From positions 62,280 to 126,279 of the forward strand of contig VXAZ01008245.1 in assembly GCA_013399875.1 (NCBI GenBank): a DNA stretch of 64,000 nucleotides, written 5' to 3'. Below, in pieces: positions 61,063 through 64,000 of this stretch (positions are counted from its first letter, which is position 1; each line of letters opens with the position of its first letter). The position numbers and the translations under genes were made by a program. The notes beneath the pieces were generated by a model, which was given only the letters and a program-made list of their open reading frames with translations, ran no database searches and had not been told where the DNA came from. The DNA is from Gymnorhina tibicen. Lineage: Eukaryota; Chordata; Aves; Passeriformes; Artamidae.

Positions 61063-62088
61063 CCCATTTCTATAAGAATACTCAGGTGAAGCCTATTAGG
61101 GCACATTGTTGCCTGTTACTGATGCAGAATTGGGAAGCATTTGTTTGTAGCCATGAACTGGGCTGCTCTCGTCTGCTCAGCTGCTACAAAGCCCTGCAGC
61201 CACGGACATCCTCGGAAATGGCATCTTCAGCAAAACCTGGCTTACAAGTGAGTGGCACATAAACCAAGAGCACATTTGAGAAATACCTTCTTTATTGTAA
61301 GCTCTGGAGGAGGAGTCCTATGAGCAAGGAAAAATCTGAAACTCTAAAGCAGGTAAACCTGGAAGGGAACCTGTGAAATAAGGGACTGAATGAAACAGGG
61401 CTGCACAGGTAAGTGTGCAGCAAGAATGCACAGAACTGTGCTACTGGACATAGCCAAGGTTACTTGTAGAGACATAACCTATTACTAACAGCAATATTAA
61501 AATACCAACACTTGATAGAAGCATTTTAAGCGTGATGGTAACACTGCTGCAGTCAGGGTAACCTGTGGTTACTGTGGTTGATCACACTTGGAGGCTGATG
61601 TAGGCACAGAGATAAAGGTGGCAGCTATTCAAGTCAACTTGCAAATACCCCAGAGAGAGCTGTGTTACTTCCAAGCTGTTTATTGCTTGTAGCTACCATG
61701 TATTGCACAGTTGTGCTTTAAGTTCATTGCTGGTATGATTAAGCTAGAAATGACCAGTGTCCTAGAGGTGGATTTTGGATTATGGCATTCAATGGAAAGC
61801 CTACTCAATGTGTGAACAGATCTCAGAGTAACAGGATACAACCTTTCCAAGGCCCTTCTTGACAAAACACTTTTACCATTCTAAGGGAAGGTACTGTATA
61901 CACATGACACAGTTCTAGAGGTAATTAAACAACAGCACGTAAAGATGGTTGACAAAGTAATTTTTATAATTTTTTTCCCTATTGTTGATCAAAAATTAGT
62001 TTCAAGACTGAGCAGCACTCACATTAAATAGTCCTCAGGCTGCCGGATCCCCGTGTCAGGACTCCCGCAACCGAGTACAGGTCGGTGT

Positions 62089-62101
62089 TGCCACCTGGTG
62101 G
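62089..62101 (-). promoter_or_regulatory. Candidate CTCF binding site
   Basis: On the minus strand CCACCAGGTGGCA fits the CTCF core CCASYAGRKGGCR at every position. A CACGTG E-box (62102-62107) directly follows on the plus strand. The site lies 8.7 kb upstream of GAB3 in a small CpG-containing patch, a reasonable place for a domain boundary. Not demonstrated. Confidence 0.5.
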
Positions 62102-64000
62102 CACGTGACAGCGGCACTGCCACTTGGAAACGGGATTTTCAAGTCAGCAAAGACACACATCACAACCCATATTAAAGACACATTTTATTATTTAAGCTGT
62201 TGTTTTCTACAGAATCAAGGTTTTACTGCTAACAGCAGATCACCATTCCCGCGGTGCATTCACATGGTTCCATTACACCTCCACTGAGTTCCTTGGTTGT
62301 GTGAAGGTGGGGAGGCCAACCCCACCTGCTTACTGAGGGGCTCAGAAGGTCTTTGAAGGCTCCTCTTTCTTCAGCAGGTGCCTACATAACCCGCTCACTT
62401 CATTTCTAATTAGCAGCCATAGCCACTGCTCCTCAGCTGTGGTCTGAGTTACAAACCTGTTGCTACCGGTGGCCTTGCACGGATTCGGCAATTCTGGTGT
62501 AATGAGTTTATTTGTTCTTGTGAATTCAGCAGCCTACGGGCTTACAGGTAGTGCTTATCAACTCACACACAGGGGGCTTGTATAGCAACTTGGCCTAGAA
62601 AGTAATTCTGCAGAATACTAAGGTTTATTTAAGAAGTTACCCAAACCCAGTTTTATCTGTGCTAGAGAAATGCAGACTGCTACAACTAGTCCCCTGTTTG
62701 GAAAAGGTTGAGTAATCACCATCCAAAATTTTAAAATCTTACGGAATTACCTGGAGTATATGAAAATGTCACTGGATCCATATCTTATCAGCTCTTTATG
62801 TATTTCAGCAGTGTTTAAAGCATCCAAGTGGGTAACAGTGAGCCTGCAATTTCTCTTTTTAAATCTGACAAGAAAACATAATTCTCATCATACAATATGT
62901 TAAGTGGCATCTTTCTGAGTTGGGCAGAGGAGGCCTGCTAAATTGATGAGTAGGAGACTACACGTTCAGCCCTGGTGATTATATCTGGCAGACTGTAAAA
63001 TATGGAGTAATAAACCTGGGAAAACAAAGACCTAATAGCTAAATCTACAAATTTAACATGACAACTAGACCCTTGCCTCCCAACACATAAAAAAAAATAC
63101 CAATTGGAGATATTCGGTAGAATTTTTCAAATATGAGTACAAAATCCAGTATACAAAGTAAGTACAAAAAAGCACTTCTTACTTTTAAAAAAATAATTTA
63201 TTAGATTATCATGTGATAATACTGTTGTGTGACTAAGTAATTTTTTCAGCCACTGGCCTGTAGATGCACAGGAGTACATAGCATAGTCTATGAAAAGCAG
63301 CTAAGAACATGTCTACAAAGTGTCAAATGCAAATGTGAAGCACACAAGCAAAAAATAGCCAAAGGAGATCTTTCATGAAAGCAGCAGCTTGATTGTTTTG
63401 TACAGCATGCAATGTTCCTGTGAATTTCAAGGAAAAAACAAGCTGTGACAAACACTTGAGAGCATTTTGCATAAACAGAAGCTTCAAGCATTTGAAAGTG
63501 GAGAAGGAAAAGTCAGATATTAAAAATCGTTAGTACACTATTTTCTCTAAAGGTTAAGAACAACCACGTCATAGACTGGAATTTTCCCACCTTAGAGACT
63601 TTCTCCTAGCTATGGTAAACTTCACTTTCTAGAGGGTGCTGCTTGGAAAAGCTATTTGGAGTACTCTCTCAACACCAGTCATGTCACTCTTCTCAATTGC
63701 TCTATGAAAAATGTATTCCCAAAGCTCTTAAAAGTAAATCATGTGGAAGGGCTACTGCAGATGCTGTGGGCCTTGTTTTTTGTGGACGATGTAGCAGACA
63801 CAGAAGGTAATAGGGTGCTAATTAATTTGGAACAGCACTGTTACTGCTTTGCAGCTGTTTCACTACATGAAAAAGGAGAGTTTGGAGCTTAAATCTTCTA
63901 TGATGGGCCATAATCTAGATACTGAATTTCAGAGTAATCAGGCAGTCATGGAAACAGTTCAGACATATGTTACTGGCACCTCACTGGAGCCAATGTCTAG

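Larger units (their letters stand above)
53961..64000. other. GAB3 5' flanking intergenic region, no recognised gene
   Basis: Ten kilobases upstream of GAB3 without an identifiable exon on either strand. It holds AT-rich DNA near 54.6 kb, a GGAA inverted repeat (55006-55030), an AT-rich inverted repeat (58526-58566), A-rich tracts (59297-59334, 60586-60626, 60930-61062) and a CTCF-like site (62089-62101). In human the upstream neighbour is DKC1, head to head about 11 kb away. No DKC1 exon or CpG island appears by position 64000. Confidence 0.7.

Noticed and set aside
63656..63892. Small plus-strand frame containing FVDD, reminiscent of a reverse-transcriptase active site
   Set aside because: Only four residues match, no other RT motif is around, and the flanks do not look like a LINE or retrovirus.
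63900..64000. Possible DKC1 first exon or promoter expected from human synteny
   Set aside because: No lysine-rich DKC1 N-terminus and no CpG island are seen before the window ends.

Overview
This is a vertebrate, almost certainly avian, nuclear genome window. It is sparse in genes, its interspersed repeats are truncated CR1 LINE copies with the typical ATTCTGTG-type 3' ends, and no mammalian-type SINE or L1 is evident. CR1 also occurs in turtles and crocodilians, but the low repeat load fits a bird best. I cannot name the species.

The only protein-coding gene I can support is GAB3 (GRB2-associated-binding protein 3), on the minus strand. Its 5' part is here: exon 1 (53279-53350, residues 1-24), exon 2 (8210-8513, the rest of the PH domain), exon 3 (2036-2249) and exon 4 (1141-1619). 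Together they give 1069 nt, 356 complete codons plus one base. Every junction has GT/AG signals and the phases (0, 1, 2, 1) join into one continuous reading frame. Intron 1 is about 44.8 kb, intron 2 about 6.0 kb and intron 3 416 bp. The remaining exons, expected to carry the C-terminal tyrosine docking sites, lie beyond position 1.

Layout: 1-8513 holds exons 2-4 and introns 2-4. Intron 1 fills 8514-53278 with non-coding DNA, three clear CR1 copies and candidate regulatory motifs. A CpG-island promoter with a GC/GT-alternating repeat tract and an in-frame upstream ORF covers about 53280-53960. The flank from 53961 to 64000 has no recognisable gene. It holds A-rich low-complexity tracts, an AT-rich inverted repeat and a good CTCF-like site.

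GAB3 is known from mammals as a docking adaptor in macrophages and NK cells. The most notable non-coding signals fit myeloid or interferon control: a PU.1/AP-1 composite in intron 2, a PU.1 consensus at 14.98 kb, and an ISRE directly abutting a RUNX site about 250 bp inside intron 1. These are motif matches by eye, not demonstrated elements. I found no sign of an undescribed multi-gene system, CRISPR array, tRNA, rRNA or intact mobile element.
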